The notes under the pieces were generated by a model that saw only the letters and a list, made by a program, of their open reading frames with translations, ran no database searches and was not told the origin of the DNA. Positions 15,381 through 22,946 of a stretch of DNA of 31,257 nucleotides are shown one piece after another. Both the position numbers and the translations under genes were made by a program. Position 1 is the stretch's first letter, and the number at the start of each line of letters is the position of its first letter. The stretch is from JBDSKH01 sp035556655 (GTDB lineage Bacteria; Actinomycetota; Actinomycetes; Actinomycetales; Microbacteriaceae), in assembly GCA_035556655.1 (NCBI GenBank), contig DATMFW010000053.1:1-31257 (forward strand), in the 5' to 3' direction.

Positions 15381-16394
15381 GTGAAGAAGATCGGCTTCCT
15401 GAGTTTCGGGCACTGGCAGGACGTCCCCGGATCGCAGGTGCGCACCGGTCAGGACGCGTTGCTGCAGACCATCGACCTCGCCGTCGCCGCCGAGGAGGCC
15501 GGGGTATCCGGCGCCTACCTGCGGGTGCACCACTTCGCGCGGCAGCTCGCATCGCCGTTCCCGCTGCTCGCGGCGATGGCGGCGCGCACCTCGCGGATCG
15601 AGCTCGGCACCGCCGTCATCGACATGCGGTACGAGAACCCGCTGTACATGGCCGAGGAGGCCGCGATCGCCGACCTGATCAGCGACGGCCGGCTGCAACT
15701 CGGCATCAGCCGCGGATCCCCCGAGCCCGCGCTCGACGGCGCCGCCGCGTTCGGACACGTGCCGGCCGAGGGCCGCCGCGACGCCGACATGGCGCGAGAG
15801 CACGCCGAACTGTTCCGGCGGGCGATCGCCGGGACCCCGGTGGTTCGCGGCAACCCGCAGATGGGCGCGGCCGGTGCGCTGGCCATCCAGCCGCAGTCCC
15901 CTGGGCTCGGAGACCGCATCTGGTGGGGTGCGGGGACGCGGGCCACCGCCGCCTGGACGGCTGAGCAGGGCATGAACCTGATGAGCTCGACGCTGCTCAC
16001 CGAGGACACCGGCGTTCCGTTCGACGAACTGCAGGCCGAGCAGATCGCCATGTTCCGCGCCGCATGGCGGGACGCAGGGCACGATCGCGAGCCGCGCGTG
16101 TCGGTCAGCCGCAGCATCCTGCCGCTCATCGACGACGAGACGCGCCACTACTTCGGCCTGCGGGCACAGGCCGATGCGCAGGACCAGGTCGGATACCTCG
16201 ACGGCGGCCTCGCCCGTTTCGGCCGCAGCTACATCGGCGAACCCGACGCCCTCGCGGCCGAACTCGCCCAGGATGCCGCGGTCGCCGCCGCCGACACGGT
16301 GCTCGTCACGGTGCCCAACCAGCTCGGGGTGGAGTTCAACGCGCGCATCCTGGCCTCGATCGTCCACGACATCGCGCCGGCACTCGGCGGCTGA
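15381..16394 (+). CDS. Luciferase-like monooxygenase (LLM class, flavin or F420)
   Basis: A 337-residue TIM-barrel oxidoreductase of the bacterial-luciferase superfamily. It starts KKIGFLSFGHWQDVPGSQVR; the conserved strands include GAYLRVHHFARQLASPFPLL and IELGTAVIDMRYENPLYMAE, then the loop ISDGRLQLGISRGSPEP. The substrate is unknown; members use FMNH2 or F420. The neighbouring divergent Ddn-like gene makes F420 a reasonable guess. The GTG start is fixed by TACCAT 6 bases upstream. An AraC-type regulator follows on the same strand after 71 bases. Confidence 0.88.
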   Translation: MKKIGFLSFGHWQDVPGSQVRTGQDALLQTIDLAVAAEEAGVSGAYLRVHHFARQLASPFPLLAAMAARTSRIELGTAVIDMRYENPLYMAEEAAIADLISDGRLQLGISRGSPEPALDGAAAFGHVPAEGRRDADMAREHAELFRRAIAGTPVVRGNPQMGAAGALAIQPQSPGLGDRIWWGAGTRATAAWTAEQGMNLMSSTLLTEDTGVPFDELQAEQIAMFRAAWRDAGHDREPRVSVSRSILPLIDDETRHYFGLRAQADAQDQVGYLDGGLARFGRSYIGEPDALAAELAQDAAVAAADTVLVTVPNQLGVEFNARILASIVHDIAPALGG

Positions 16395-16465
16395 CCGGAT
16401 CGGTCCGGTGCGATCGGGTCGGCGCGCGGGGCGGAGAGCAGGCTGAACAGCGGAAAGGGGCCGCC

Positions 16466-17332
16466 ATGATCGCCGGGCTGAACCAGCTCATCGAGCACGT
16501 CGAGACCCATCTCGACGAGGGCATCGATGTCGCCGACCTCGCACGCGGGATCGGCACCACCGAGTACCACCTCCGCCGGATGTTCTCCTCGCTCGCGGGC
16601 ATGCCGCTCAGCGAGTACGTGCGGAGGCGCCGGATGACACTCGCCGCCGCCGACGTGGTCGCCGGACGGCCGCTGCTGGAGATCGCGGTGGCGTACGGCT
16701 ACGGCTCGAGCGAAGCCTTCGGGCGCGCGTTCCACGCCGTGCACGGAATAAGCCCGGGCGATGTCCGGCGCTCGGGCGGACCCCTCACCATGCAGCAGAA
16801 GCTGCGCTTCCGTCTGACCGTCGAAGGGACAACATCCATGGACACCCGCATCATCGAGCACCCGGCATTCGTGCTCGCCGGCCACGCGGCACGCGTGCCG
16901 CTCATCCACCACGGGGTCAACCCGCACATCGCGGCTCACATCGCGGCTCTCCCCGCCGCCGAGCATGAGCGGCTCAAGGCGCTCGGCGACACCGAGCCTC
17001 CCGGTCTGCTGCAGATCAGCGCCGATGTCGACCCGGACTCCGTCGAAGGCACCGAGCTGACCTACCTGCACGGGGTCGCTCTCGAGAGGTCCACCCCGCC
17101 TCCCGCGGATCTGGACGTGATCGAGGTCGAGGCCGGATCGTGGGCCGTGTTCCGGGCATCCGGCGAATACCCGCAGGTGCTGCAGCAGACCTGGGCCGCG
17201 ACGGCGACGGACTGGTTCCCGTCGAACCCGTGGCGACTGCGACCGGGGCCGTCGATCGTGGCGATCATCGACCGCGCCGAGGACTTCAGCACGGCGACGA
17301 CCGAGCTCTGGCTGCCGGTCGAACGCGACTAG
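16466..17332 (+). CDS. AraC-type regulator with GyrI-like effector domain
   Basis: A 288-residue transcription factor. Residues ~1-105 form two AraC helix-turn-helix units (DVADLARGIGTTEYHLRRMF and LEIAVAYGYGSSEAFGRAFH then HGISPGDVR). From ~125, starting MDTRIIEHPAFVLAG, comes a GyrI-like/SOUL-type small-molecule-binding domain ending TTELWLPVERD. Such Rob/BmrR-like proteins sense hydrophobic compounds and control efflux or detoxification genes. The ATG has GGAAAGGGG a few bases upstream. It may regulate the preceding luciferase-like gene, but no operator was found. The 3' end lies 1 base from the convergent mug gene. Confidence 0.9.
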   Translation: MIAGLNQLIEHVETHLDEGIDVADLARGIGTTEYHLRRMFSSLAGMPLSEYVRRRRMTLAAADVVAGRPLLEIAVAYGYGSSEAFGRAFHAVHGISPGDVRRSGGPLTMQQKLRFRLTVEGTTSMDTRIIEHPAFVLAGHAARVPLIHHGVNPHIAAHIAALPAAEHERLKALGDTEPPGLLQISADVDPDSVEGTELTYLHGVALERSTPPPADLDVIEVEAGSWAVFRASGEYPQVLQQTWAATATDWFPSNPWRLRPGPSIVAIIDRAEDFSTATTELWLPVERD

Positions 17333-17333
17333 A

Positions 17334-17900
17334 TCAGAGCACACCCGCCGCGCGGGCCGGGGCGGCGTACGCCTCGGCCAGCGTGGCGATCGTGTCGTGC
17401 GCGTTGAGCCCGCTCGGATTCGGCAGCACCCACAGCTCGGCCCCCTCGATCCGCTCGTCCTGCCGGCCCGCGACGGCCTTCGGCACGCCGAACGCGGTGC
17501 GGTAGGCCGTGATCCCGACCACGGCGACGACCCGCGGGCGCCAGATCGCGACATTCAGCCGCAGCCGCTCGGCACCCGTGCGCAGCTCGTCGCGCGAGAG
17601 CTCGTCGGCGCGTGCCGTCGCCCGGTTGACGAGATTCGAGATCCCGAGACCGCGCTGCATGAACGTCGCGCGGTAGTCCGCCGTGAACCCGTTCACGAAG
17701 TCGGGGAGTTCGGGCAGGATACCCGCCGCGACGAGCGCCGGATAGAACCGGTTGCCGGGGTGCGCGAACGGAGTCTGGGTCGCCGCGGTCCAGAGGCCCG
17801 GGTTGATCCCGACGAAGAGCAGCCGCAGCCCCGGCCCGACGAGATCGGGGATGCTCTCGTCGCGGTGCGACTGAAGTTCGGCGCGCGTGAACCTGGCCAT
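17334..17900 (-). CDS. mug: G/U mismatch-specific DNA glycosylase (Mug/TDG type)
   Basis: A 188-residue uracil-DNA glycosylase-superfamily enzyme that removes uracil or thymine-like bases from G mismatches. Motifs: FVGINPGLWTAATQTPFAHP with the catalytic-site Asn of GINPG, GNRFYPAL, and LPNPSGLNAHDT (the NPSGLN motif). The ATG at 17900 has TATACA 6 bases upstream and no Shine-Dalgarno sequence. It is divergent from the siderophore-interacting protein gene with only 33 bases between start codons. Confidence 0.93.
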   Translation of the reverse strand: MARFTRAELQSHRDESIPDLVGPGLRLLFVGINPGLWTAATQTPFAHPGNRFYPALVAAGILPELPDFVNGFTADYRATFMQRGLGISNLVNRATARADELSRDELRTGAERLRLNVAIWRPRVVAVVGITAYRTAFGVPKAVAGRQDERIEGAELWVLPNPSGLNAHDTIATLAEAYAAPARAAGVL

Positions 17901-17933
17901 GGCACATGTATAGCGGCGACTACCCTGACACCG
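17901..17933. promoter_or_regulatory. Divergent leaderless promoters, mug/SIP
   Basis: Minus-strand TATACA (17907-17912) lies 6 bases from the mug ATG. Plus-strand TACCCT (17921-17926) lies 7 bases from the ATG at 17934. Eight bases separate the two elements. No iron-regulator palindrome was recognised here. Confidence 0.55.
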
Positions 17934-18761
17934 ATGCCTTTTCTGCGCGAGACCGTGCGGCACCCGTTCTCTCTGAGGCGGGCGTCCGTCACCGCCGCGC
18001 GAACCGTGGTGCCCTCCATCGTGCGCATCACGCTCGCCGGGCCCGAGCTGGCCGGGTTCGCCTCGCTCGGCCCCACGGATCACGTCAAGCTGTTCCTGCC
18101 CGACCCGGCGACCGGGGTCCTGACGATGCCGGAAGCAACCGAAGACGGGATGCGGCGGCCGGCCGGAGCGGGCCCCATCATCTCCCGCGACTACACCCCG
18201 CTCGGCGTCCACGTCGCCCCCGACGGCGGCACGACACTCGACCTCGACTTCGTGCTGCACGGCGACGAAGGACCCGCCTCCGCCTGGGCGGCGCAGGCGG
18301 CCGCGGGCCAGGAGCTCGGCATCGGCGGACCCCGCGGATCACGTCTGGCGCCGGTCGGCATCGGCCGGCTGCTCGTGGTCGCCGATGAGACGGCGCTGCC
18401 CGCGACGCGACGCTGGCTGGGGCTCATCCCCGCATCCGTGCCCGTGACCGCGTTGTTCGACGTCGCCGACGAGACGGTCGCCGGGTATTTCGAGGGCGCA
18501 GACGCGCGGGTCGACGCCGAGTGGCTATACCGCGAGGACGATGCCGGCCAGCTCGAGGAGGCCCTGCGCTCGCTCGGACCGATCGACGACGACACCTACG
18601 TGTTCATGGCGGGCGAGGCGACGACGCTCATCCCGTTGCGCAGATACCTGCGTCGCGAACTCGGACTGCCCGCCGACCAGGTCGCGGCCAGCGGATACTG
18701 GAAACGCGGGATCGTGAACCTCGATCACCACGCCCCGCTGGATCCCGGCGATCCGGACTAG
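17934..18761 (+). CDS. Siderophore-interacting protein (FAD ferric-siderophore reductase)
   Basis: A 275-residue ViuB-like flavoprotein. An N-terminal FAD-binding barrel (SRDYTPLGVHV is the R-x-Y-T/S flavin motif; VLHGDEGPASAWAAQAAAGQ contains the G-P-x-S-x-W-A signature) is followed by an NAD(P)H-binding SIP domain (LLVVADETALPATRRWL) and a C-terminal GEATTLIPLRRYLRRELG, then SGYWKRGI. It releases iron from ferric siderophores by reduction in the cytoplasm. No siderophore transporter is adjacent. The exonuclease gene follows 13 bases downstream, so the two may share an mRNA. Confidence 0.94.
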   Translation: MPFLRETVRHPFSLRRASVTAARTVVPSIVRITLAGPELAGFASLGPTDHVKLFLPDPATGVLTMPEATEDGMRRPAGAGPIISRDYTPLGVHVAPDGGTTLDLDFVLHGDEGPASAWAAQAAAGQELGIGGPRGSRLAPVGIGRLLVVADETALPATRRWLGLIPASVPVTALFDVADETVAGYFEGADARVDAEWLYREDDAGQLEEALRSLGPIDDDTYVFMAGEATTLIPLRRYLRRELGLPADQVAASGYWKRGIVNLDHHAPLDPGDPD

Positions 18762-18774
18762 TCCGAGAGAGACT

Positions 18775-19347
18775 GTGCGGGTGCCAGACGAGCGTCCCGA
18801 GACCCTGATCAGCGTCGACGTCGAAACCGCCGGCCCGAACCCCGCCGGATACTCGATGCTCTCGATCGGGGCATGCCTGGTCGAGGATCCCGACAGCGGC
18901 TTCTACGTGGAGATCAAACCGCTGAGCGACGCCGTCATCGAATCCGCGCTCGCGGTCAGCGGCCTCGACATGGACACGCTGGCGCGCGACGGCCTCACCC
19001 CGGCCGATGCCATGCGCCAGTTCGAGGACTGGGTGCAGATCGTCACCCCGAAGGGGAACGTCCCCGTGTTCGTGGCGTTCAACGCCGTGTTCGACTGGAT
19101 GTTCGTCGACGCCTACTTCCAGCGGTTCCTGAAGCGCAATCCGTTCGGGCACTCCGCCCTCGACATCAAGGCCTATTACCTGGGTATGGCGGGCGGATCC
19201 TGGGCGGGAACCAGCATGCGCGTTCTGTCCCCCCTCTATCTGTCGGGGCGCTACCTGTCGCACAATGCACTGGGAGACGCGCGCGATCAGGCTCACCTGT
19301 TCCGCAGCATCCGCGACGATGCGGAGGCCCGGCGCGCCTCGTCCTAG
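18775..19347 (+). CDS. DEDDh 3'-5' exonuclease (RNase T/DnaQ fold)
   Basis: A 190-residue stand-alone exonuclease. Exo I is ISVDVETAGPNP (D15, E17), Exo II is AFNAVFDWMFVDAYF (D107), Exo III is HNALGDARDQ (H163, D168), so all catalytic residues of the DEDDh class are present. It acts on single-stranded 3' ends of RNA or DNA, but which one cannot be told. The start is GTG at 18775 (a second GTG at 18781 is possible), with GAGAGAGA just upstream. It sits between the SIP gene (13-base gap) and an unrecognised nucleotidyltransferase-like gene (27-base gap). Confidence 0.87.
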   Translation: MRVPDERPETLISVDVETAGPNPAGYSMLSIGACLVEDPDSGFYVEIKPLSDAVIESALAVSGLDMDTLARDGLTPADAMRQFEDWVQIVTPKGNVPVFVAFNAVFDWMFVDAYFQRFLKRNPFGHSALDIKAYYLGMAGGSWAGTSMRVLSPLYLSGRYLSHNALGDARDQAHLFRSIRDDAEARRASS

Positions 19348-19362
19348 CCGGACCACGACCCC

Positions 19363-19368
19363 GAGGAG
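19363..19368 (+). promoter_or_regulatory. Shine-Dalgarno site of the nucleotidyltransferase-like gene
   Basis: GAGGAG ends 6 bases before the ATG at 19375. Most first genes in this window lack such a site, so its presence supports translation from a mRNA shared with the exonuclease. Confidence 0.7.
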
Positions 19369-19374
19369 CCCGCC

Positions 19375-20697
19375 ATGGCCGCGAATGCCGAGCTGCAGAA
19401 CATCATCGAATCGGCCAGGCGCCTGGGCGTCGAGATCGACGAGGCCGAGAGCCTGCAATGGCTGAGCGCGATCGCGGCCGAGAACGACACCGACGACGAC
19501 ATCACGGTCGACGAGGCCAGCGGCACCTACGGCTACCGGGCGACGATGCTCGACTTCAGCCCGAAGGACCTGGCCCGGTTCCGCCGGATCGGTGAGATCG
19601 TCGAGGTCACCGGCGAGGGAGCCGAGAGCGCGCTGGCCCTGTCGGGCTCGGCGGCGCAATCCAAGATCCAGTCCTTCCCCGGGGACTGCGACTATTTCCA
19701 GCGCCTCAACATCACCGCGCCCACCCGCGAGGAGGCCTGCCTGCGGATGGCGCAGCTCATGCGCGACCATGTGCTCTCGCACACCCAGGGCGCGACCTAC
19801 CAGTTCCTCGAGGCGAAGCTCGGGACCTACCGGGTGGAGGGCACGGTCCGCGGCGAGGCGGTCAAGGTGGGCAACCCGATCAGCTGGAGGCTCGCTGAGA
19901 TCGAGGCCGGGGTGCAGGTACTCGAGGGCGCCGACGGTACCCGGCATGAGCTGCGCTGGGACGAGGTCGCGCTCGATCCGGGCTGGTGCAAGCTCGACTG
20001 GGTCGTCACCGACCCGTCACGGGCCGGGCTCTCCAACGCCAGCAATGTCATCGACGTCACCTGGGAGGGCCCGGACGGCGAGATCGTCCCGCTCGACGGC
20101 TACCTCGACGCCTACTTCCAGGAGGTGTACCTCGACGCCGACTCGGTGCCCACGTTCGCGAAGGTGGCGAAGTTCGTCAGCGAGGACGCGCTCGACGAGT
20201 ACGTCGAGGCGCTCGAGAAGGAGGTACGCAAGTACCTGACGCACCACCTGAACTACGGCAAGGCCGCCAAGCGCATGTACAACGTGTTCCGGTTGTCGGG
20301 GCGGCACCTCGACGCGGCGTTCGTGCGGGAGCTCTTCGACGAACCGGCGACGATCCTGTATCAGGTCTGGTCCCTGATCGGCACGCTCGAGAATGCGACG
20401 CAGGAGGGCTCGTCGATCCCGATCGAGCAGGTGCAGGCGCAGGCCGACGCGCTCGTGCTCGAGGTCGTCCAGGCTCTCGACGGCGAGGCGGAGGCCGAAC
20501 TGGTGAAGTCGCTGCTGCAACTGCGTCAGACCCTCGAGAACCAGAAGACCGGCGAGACGCGCTCGGCCGAGGTCGAGGCCGCGCGCGCCCAGGTGATCAA
20601 CCTGATCAACACCTTCTACCGCGAGCGGCTCGAGGCCATGCCCTCCATCAAGGACTACATCGAGCGGATGCAGGCCCAGGACGCGGGCGCGCACTAA
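19375..20697 (+). CDS. Unrecognised protein with nucleotidyltransferase-like signature
   Basis: A 440-residue soluble protein whose family I do not recognise. Residues ~85-115 read LSGSAAQSKIQSFPGDCDYF, matching the pol-beta-type nucleotidyltransferase pattern G-S-x(9-13)-D-x-D (G91, S92, D104, D106). A third acidic residue could be D208 in the hydrophobic strand CKLDWVVTD. The N-terminal ~80 residues are acidic; residues ~260-430 are helical, charged and without membrane segments (EALEKEVRKYLTHHLNYGKA, AKRMYNVFRLSGRHLDAAFV). There are few cysteines. It is translated from a good GAGGAG site 27 bases after the DEDDh exonuclease. Terminal RNA or protein nucleotidylation is a hypothesis based on this short signature only. 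Its TAA overlaps the convergent thioredoxin gene's TAG. Confidence 0.72.
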   Translation: MAANAELQNIIESARRLGVEIDEAESLQWLSAIAAENDTDDDITVDEASGTYGYRATMLDFSPKDLARFRRIGEIVEVTGEGAESALALSGSAAQSKIQSFPGDCDYFQRLNITAPTREEACLRMAQLMRDHVLSHTQGATYQFLEAKLGTYRVEGTVRGEAVKVGNPISWRLAEIEAGVQVLEGADGTRHELRWDEVALDPGWCKLDWVVTDPSRAGLSNASNVIDVTWEGPDGEIVPLDGYLDAYFQEVYLDADSVPTFAKVAKFVSEDALDEYVEALEKEVRKYLTHHLNYGKAAKRMYNVFRLSGRHLDAAFVRELFDEPATILYQVWSLIGTLENATQEGSSIPIEQVQAQADALVLEVVQALDGEAEAELVKSLLQLRQTLENQKTGETRSAEVEAARAQVINLINTFYRERLEAMPSIKDYIERMQAQDAGAH

Positions 20698-21146
20698 CCG
20701 AGGTACGAGGCGAGCGCCGCCTCCAACGCCGGCTTGGGCCGGGCGCCGATGAGCGTGCCGACCACCGCTGCGTCGCGGAAGACCTTGATCGTGGGAAGCG
20801 ACATCCCACCGTAGGCGGCCACCGCATCCGGATTCTCGTCGGCGTCGATCTTCAGGATCGTGATATCCGGCCGCTCGGCGGCGAGTTGCTCGAGGATCGG
20901 CTCGAGGGCCCGGCACGGCGGGCACCAGTCGGCCCAGAAGTCGACGATGACGGGTCCGGATGCGGCGAGCACGTCGCGCGAGTACGTCGCGTCCGTGGTG
21001 GAGGCCAGCGATCCCATCACCGCACCGCCGTCGGCGCAGCGGTAGCCGTTGCCCAGACGTGCGGCGTCGAGCAGGCCGAGCGACTCGTAGTAGCGGACGG
21101 CCTTGACCGTGACTCCGGCCTCGCGGGCGAGTTCGCCGATGCGCAT
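20694..21146 (-). CDS. MerR-HTH/thioredoxin fusion protein
   Basis: A 150-residue protein with two parts. Residues 1-36 (MRIGELAREAGVTVKAVRYY, then ESLGLLDAARLGNGYR) are the DNA-binding helix-turn-helix and first wing of a MerR regulator, cut before the second wing and dimerisation helix. Residues ~44-150 are a complete thioredoxin: VDFWADWCPPCRALEP with active-site C75 and C78 (WCPPC rather than WCGPC), and the cis-Pro motif MSLPTIKVF. A third Cys (C37) lies at the junction. A thioredoxin alone could start at the internal ATG at 21017. The long form has an AAAGGGGA site before its ATG and a MerR-style promoter upstream, which supports its use. Confidence 0.82.
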   Translation of the reverse strand: MRIGELAREAGVTVKAVRYYESLGLLDAARLGNGYRCADGGAVMGSLASTTDATYSRDVLAASGPVIVDFWADWCPPCRALEPILEQLAAERPDITILKIDADENPDAVAAYGGMSLPTIKVFRDAAVVGTLIGARPKPALEAALASYLG

Positions 21147-21173
21147 GCGTGTCCCCTTTCGTCGGGAACGTCA

Positions 21174-21204
21174 GGCCAAACCCTGCCCCGTGGGGACGGG
21201 TCAA
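21174..21204 (-). promoter_or_regulatory. MerR-type operator/promoter of the thioredoxin fusion
   Basis: On the minus strand, TTGACC (21199-21204) is a good -35. A 22-bp imperfect palindrome (21180-21201; arms match at 8 of 10 positions around a 2-bp centre, with CCCC/GGGG cores) fills the spacer. The -10 is weak (TTGGCC or TGGCCT, giving a 19-20 bp spacer). This elongated spacer with palindrome is the hallmark of promoters twisted by MerR-family activators. Confidence 0.6.
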
Positions 21205-21241
21205 GCGACGCGGGTCACCCGCCCGTGCGAGGATTCCCTTC

Positions 21242-22156
21242 GTGACCGACCGCCGCATGCTGCTCGACACCGCGGGTGTCTACTTCCGCGCTTTCTACTC
21301 GGTGCCCGACACCGTCACCGCGCCCGACGGGACCCCGGTGAACGCCGTCCGCGGAACGCTCGACGCCATCGCCCGGCTGGTCACCGAGTTCGGCCCCGCC
21401 GAACTGGTGGCCTGCTGGGACGAGGACTGGCGCCCGCAGTGGCGGGTCGACCTGATCCCGTCATACAAGACCCACCGCGTCGCGGAGGTCGTCGTGGTCG
21501 GCCCGGATGTCGAGGTGATCCCCGACCCGCTGACCGTGCAGGTGCCGATCATCGCCGCGACGCTCGCCGCGCTCGGCATCCCCGTCGTCGGAGCCGCCGA
21601 CCACGAGGCCGACGACGTGATCGGCACCCTGGCCTCGACGAGTCCGATGCCGGTCGATGTCGTCACGGGTGACCGCGACCTGTTCCAGCTCATCGACGAC
21701 TCCCGCGACGTGCGGGTGATCTACACCGGGCGGGGGATGTCGAATCTCGAGGTGCTCACCGACGACGGACTCGTGGCGAAGTACGGGGTGACCCCGCGGC
21801 AGTATGCCGACTTCGCCGCGATGCGCGGCGACGCCTCCGACGGACTGCCCGGTGTCTCGGGCATCGGCGAGAAGACCGCGGCGACCCTTCTCGGCCAGTA
21901 CGGCGACCTCGCCGGGATCATCGCCGCCGCCGCGGACCCCTCGAGCGGCATGAGTGCAGGCCAGCGCGCCAAGTTCGAGGCCGCGGCGCCCTACCTGGAG
22001 GTCGCCCCGACGGTCGTGCAGGTCGTGCGCGACCTCGAGCTCCCGGCGTTCGACGCCCGCCTCGGACGCGCGGATGAGGCCGCCTGCACGGCCCTCGCCG
22101 CGCAGTACGGCCTCACCTCGTCGATGGAGCGAGTGCTCGCCGCCGTCAGCCGGTGA
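21242..22156 (+). CDS. Stand-alone 5'-3' exonuclease (PolA N-terminal-type flap nuclease)
   Basis: A 304-residue nuclease of the FEN/PolA 5'-nuclease family, comparable to mycobacterial Rv2090. Metal-binding acidic clusters: LLDTAGVYFRAF, DHEADDVIGTLA, VTGDRDLFQLIDD. The helix-hairpin-helix is GDASDGLPGVSGIGEKTAAT. No polymerase domain follows. It would remove RNA primers or flaps in replication and repair. The start is GTG at 21242, with GAGGAT 7 bases upstream that could act either as a Shine-Dalgarno site or as a degenerate -10. The last 11 bases overlap the convergent ABC permease gene. Confidence 0.93.
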   Translation: MTDRRMLLDTAGVYFRAFYSVPDTVTAPDGTPVNAVRGTLDAIARLVTEFGPAELVACWDEDWRPQWRVDLIPSYKTHRVAEVVVVGPDVEVIPDPLTVQVPIIAATLAALGIPVVGAADHEADDVIGTLASTSPMPVDVVTGDRDLFQLIDDSRDVRVIYTGRGMSNLEVLTDDGLVAKYGVTPRQYADFAAMRGDASDGLPGVSGIGEKTAATLLGQYGDLAGIIAAAADPSSGMSAGQRAKFEAAAPYLEVAPTVVQVVRDLELPAFDARLGRADEAACTALAAQYGLTSSMERVLAAVSR

Positions 22157-22946
22157 CCGACTTGCGGTGGTAGATCGCCAGCGCCCAGGCGTACCCGATG
22201 CCGCAGATCACGACGCACCAGCCGAGTGCCAGCCAGCCGTCGATGCCCATCGGGGTCCCCATCAGCAGACTGCGGATCGCCTCGATGATCGGCGTGAACG
22301 GCTGCCACTCGGCGAACGCCCGCAGCGGCCCCGGCATCGACTCGGTCGGCACGAATCCGCTGCCGAGCATCGGCAGCAGGACCAGCACGAGCGGGAGGTT
22401 GCTCGCCGACTCCACCGACTTCGCGGCGGTGCCCATGGCGACCCCGAGCCAGACGATGGCGACGATCACGAGCACGATGAGCCCGATCGCGCCGAGCCAC
22501 TCCAGCGAGGTCGCGGTCGGCCGGAACCCGATCAGCACGGCGACGCCCAGCACGATCGCGACGGCGATCACCTGGGTGATGGTGTTGCCGAGCACGTGCC
22601 CGGTGAGCACCGCCGCGCGCGAGATGGCCATCGAGCGGAACCGCGCGACGATCCCCTCCTTCATATCCATCGCGACCATGGTCGCGGTGGTGCCCGCCGA
22701 GCCGGCGATGGTGAGCACGAGCAGGCCGGGAAGCACATACGCGAGGTAGGCCTCACGGCCGGCTCCCGCATCCACCCCGGGCAGCCCCGCGCCGAGCGTG
22801 CCGCCGAAGACGAACACGAACAACAGCAGCGCGATGACGGGCACGCCGATGCCGAACACGGTCAGCGCCGGGTAGCGGAGCATGTGCAGCAGGTTGCGGC
22901 GGGTCATCGTCACCGAGTCGGCGACGATGTGGGTCGCGGTGGTCAT
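22146..22946 (-). CDS. ABC-2 type permease (DrrB-like)
   Basis: A 266-residue membrane subunit of an ABC-2 exporter with about six transmembrane segments and the conserved family region with PLVLVLLPMLGSGFVPTESM then PGPLRAFAEWQPFTPIIEAI. Relatives export anthracyclines, other drugs or lipids. It is the last gene of a four-gene operon, with its ATG overlapping the stop of the ATPase gene (ATGA). The cargo cannot be read from sequence. Confidence 0.93.
   Translation of the reverse strand: MTTATHIVADSVTMTRRNLLHMLRYPALTVFGIGVPVIALLLFVFVFGGTLGAGLPGVDAGAGREAYLAYVLPGLLVLTIAGSAGTTATMVAMDMKEGIVARFRSMAISRAAVLTGHVLGNTITQVIAVAIVLGVAVLIGFRPTATSLEWLGAIGLIVLVIVAIVWLGVAMGTAAKSVESASNLPLVLVLLPMLGSGFVPTESMPGPLRAFAEWQPFTPIIEAIRSLLMGTPMGIDGWLALGWCVVICGIGYAWALAIYHRKSVTG

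Noticed and set aside
16395..16465. Short inverted repeat CCGGA...TCCGG after the luciferase-like gene as a terminator
   Set aside because: Only a 5-bp stem with a 4-base loop and no U tract; the AraC gene follows on the same strand, so termination is doubtful.
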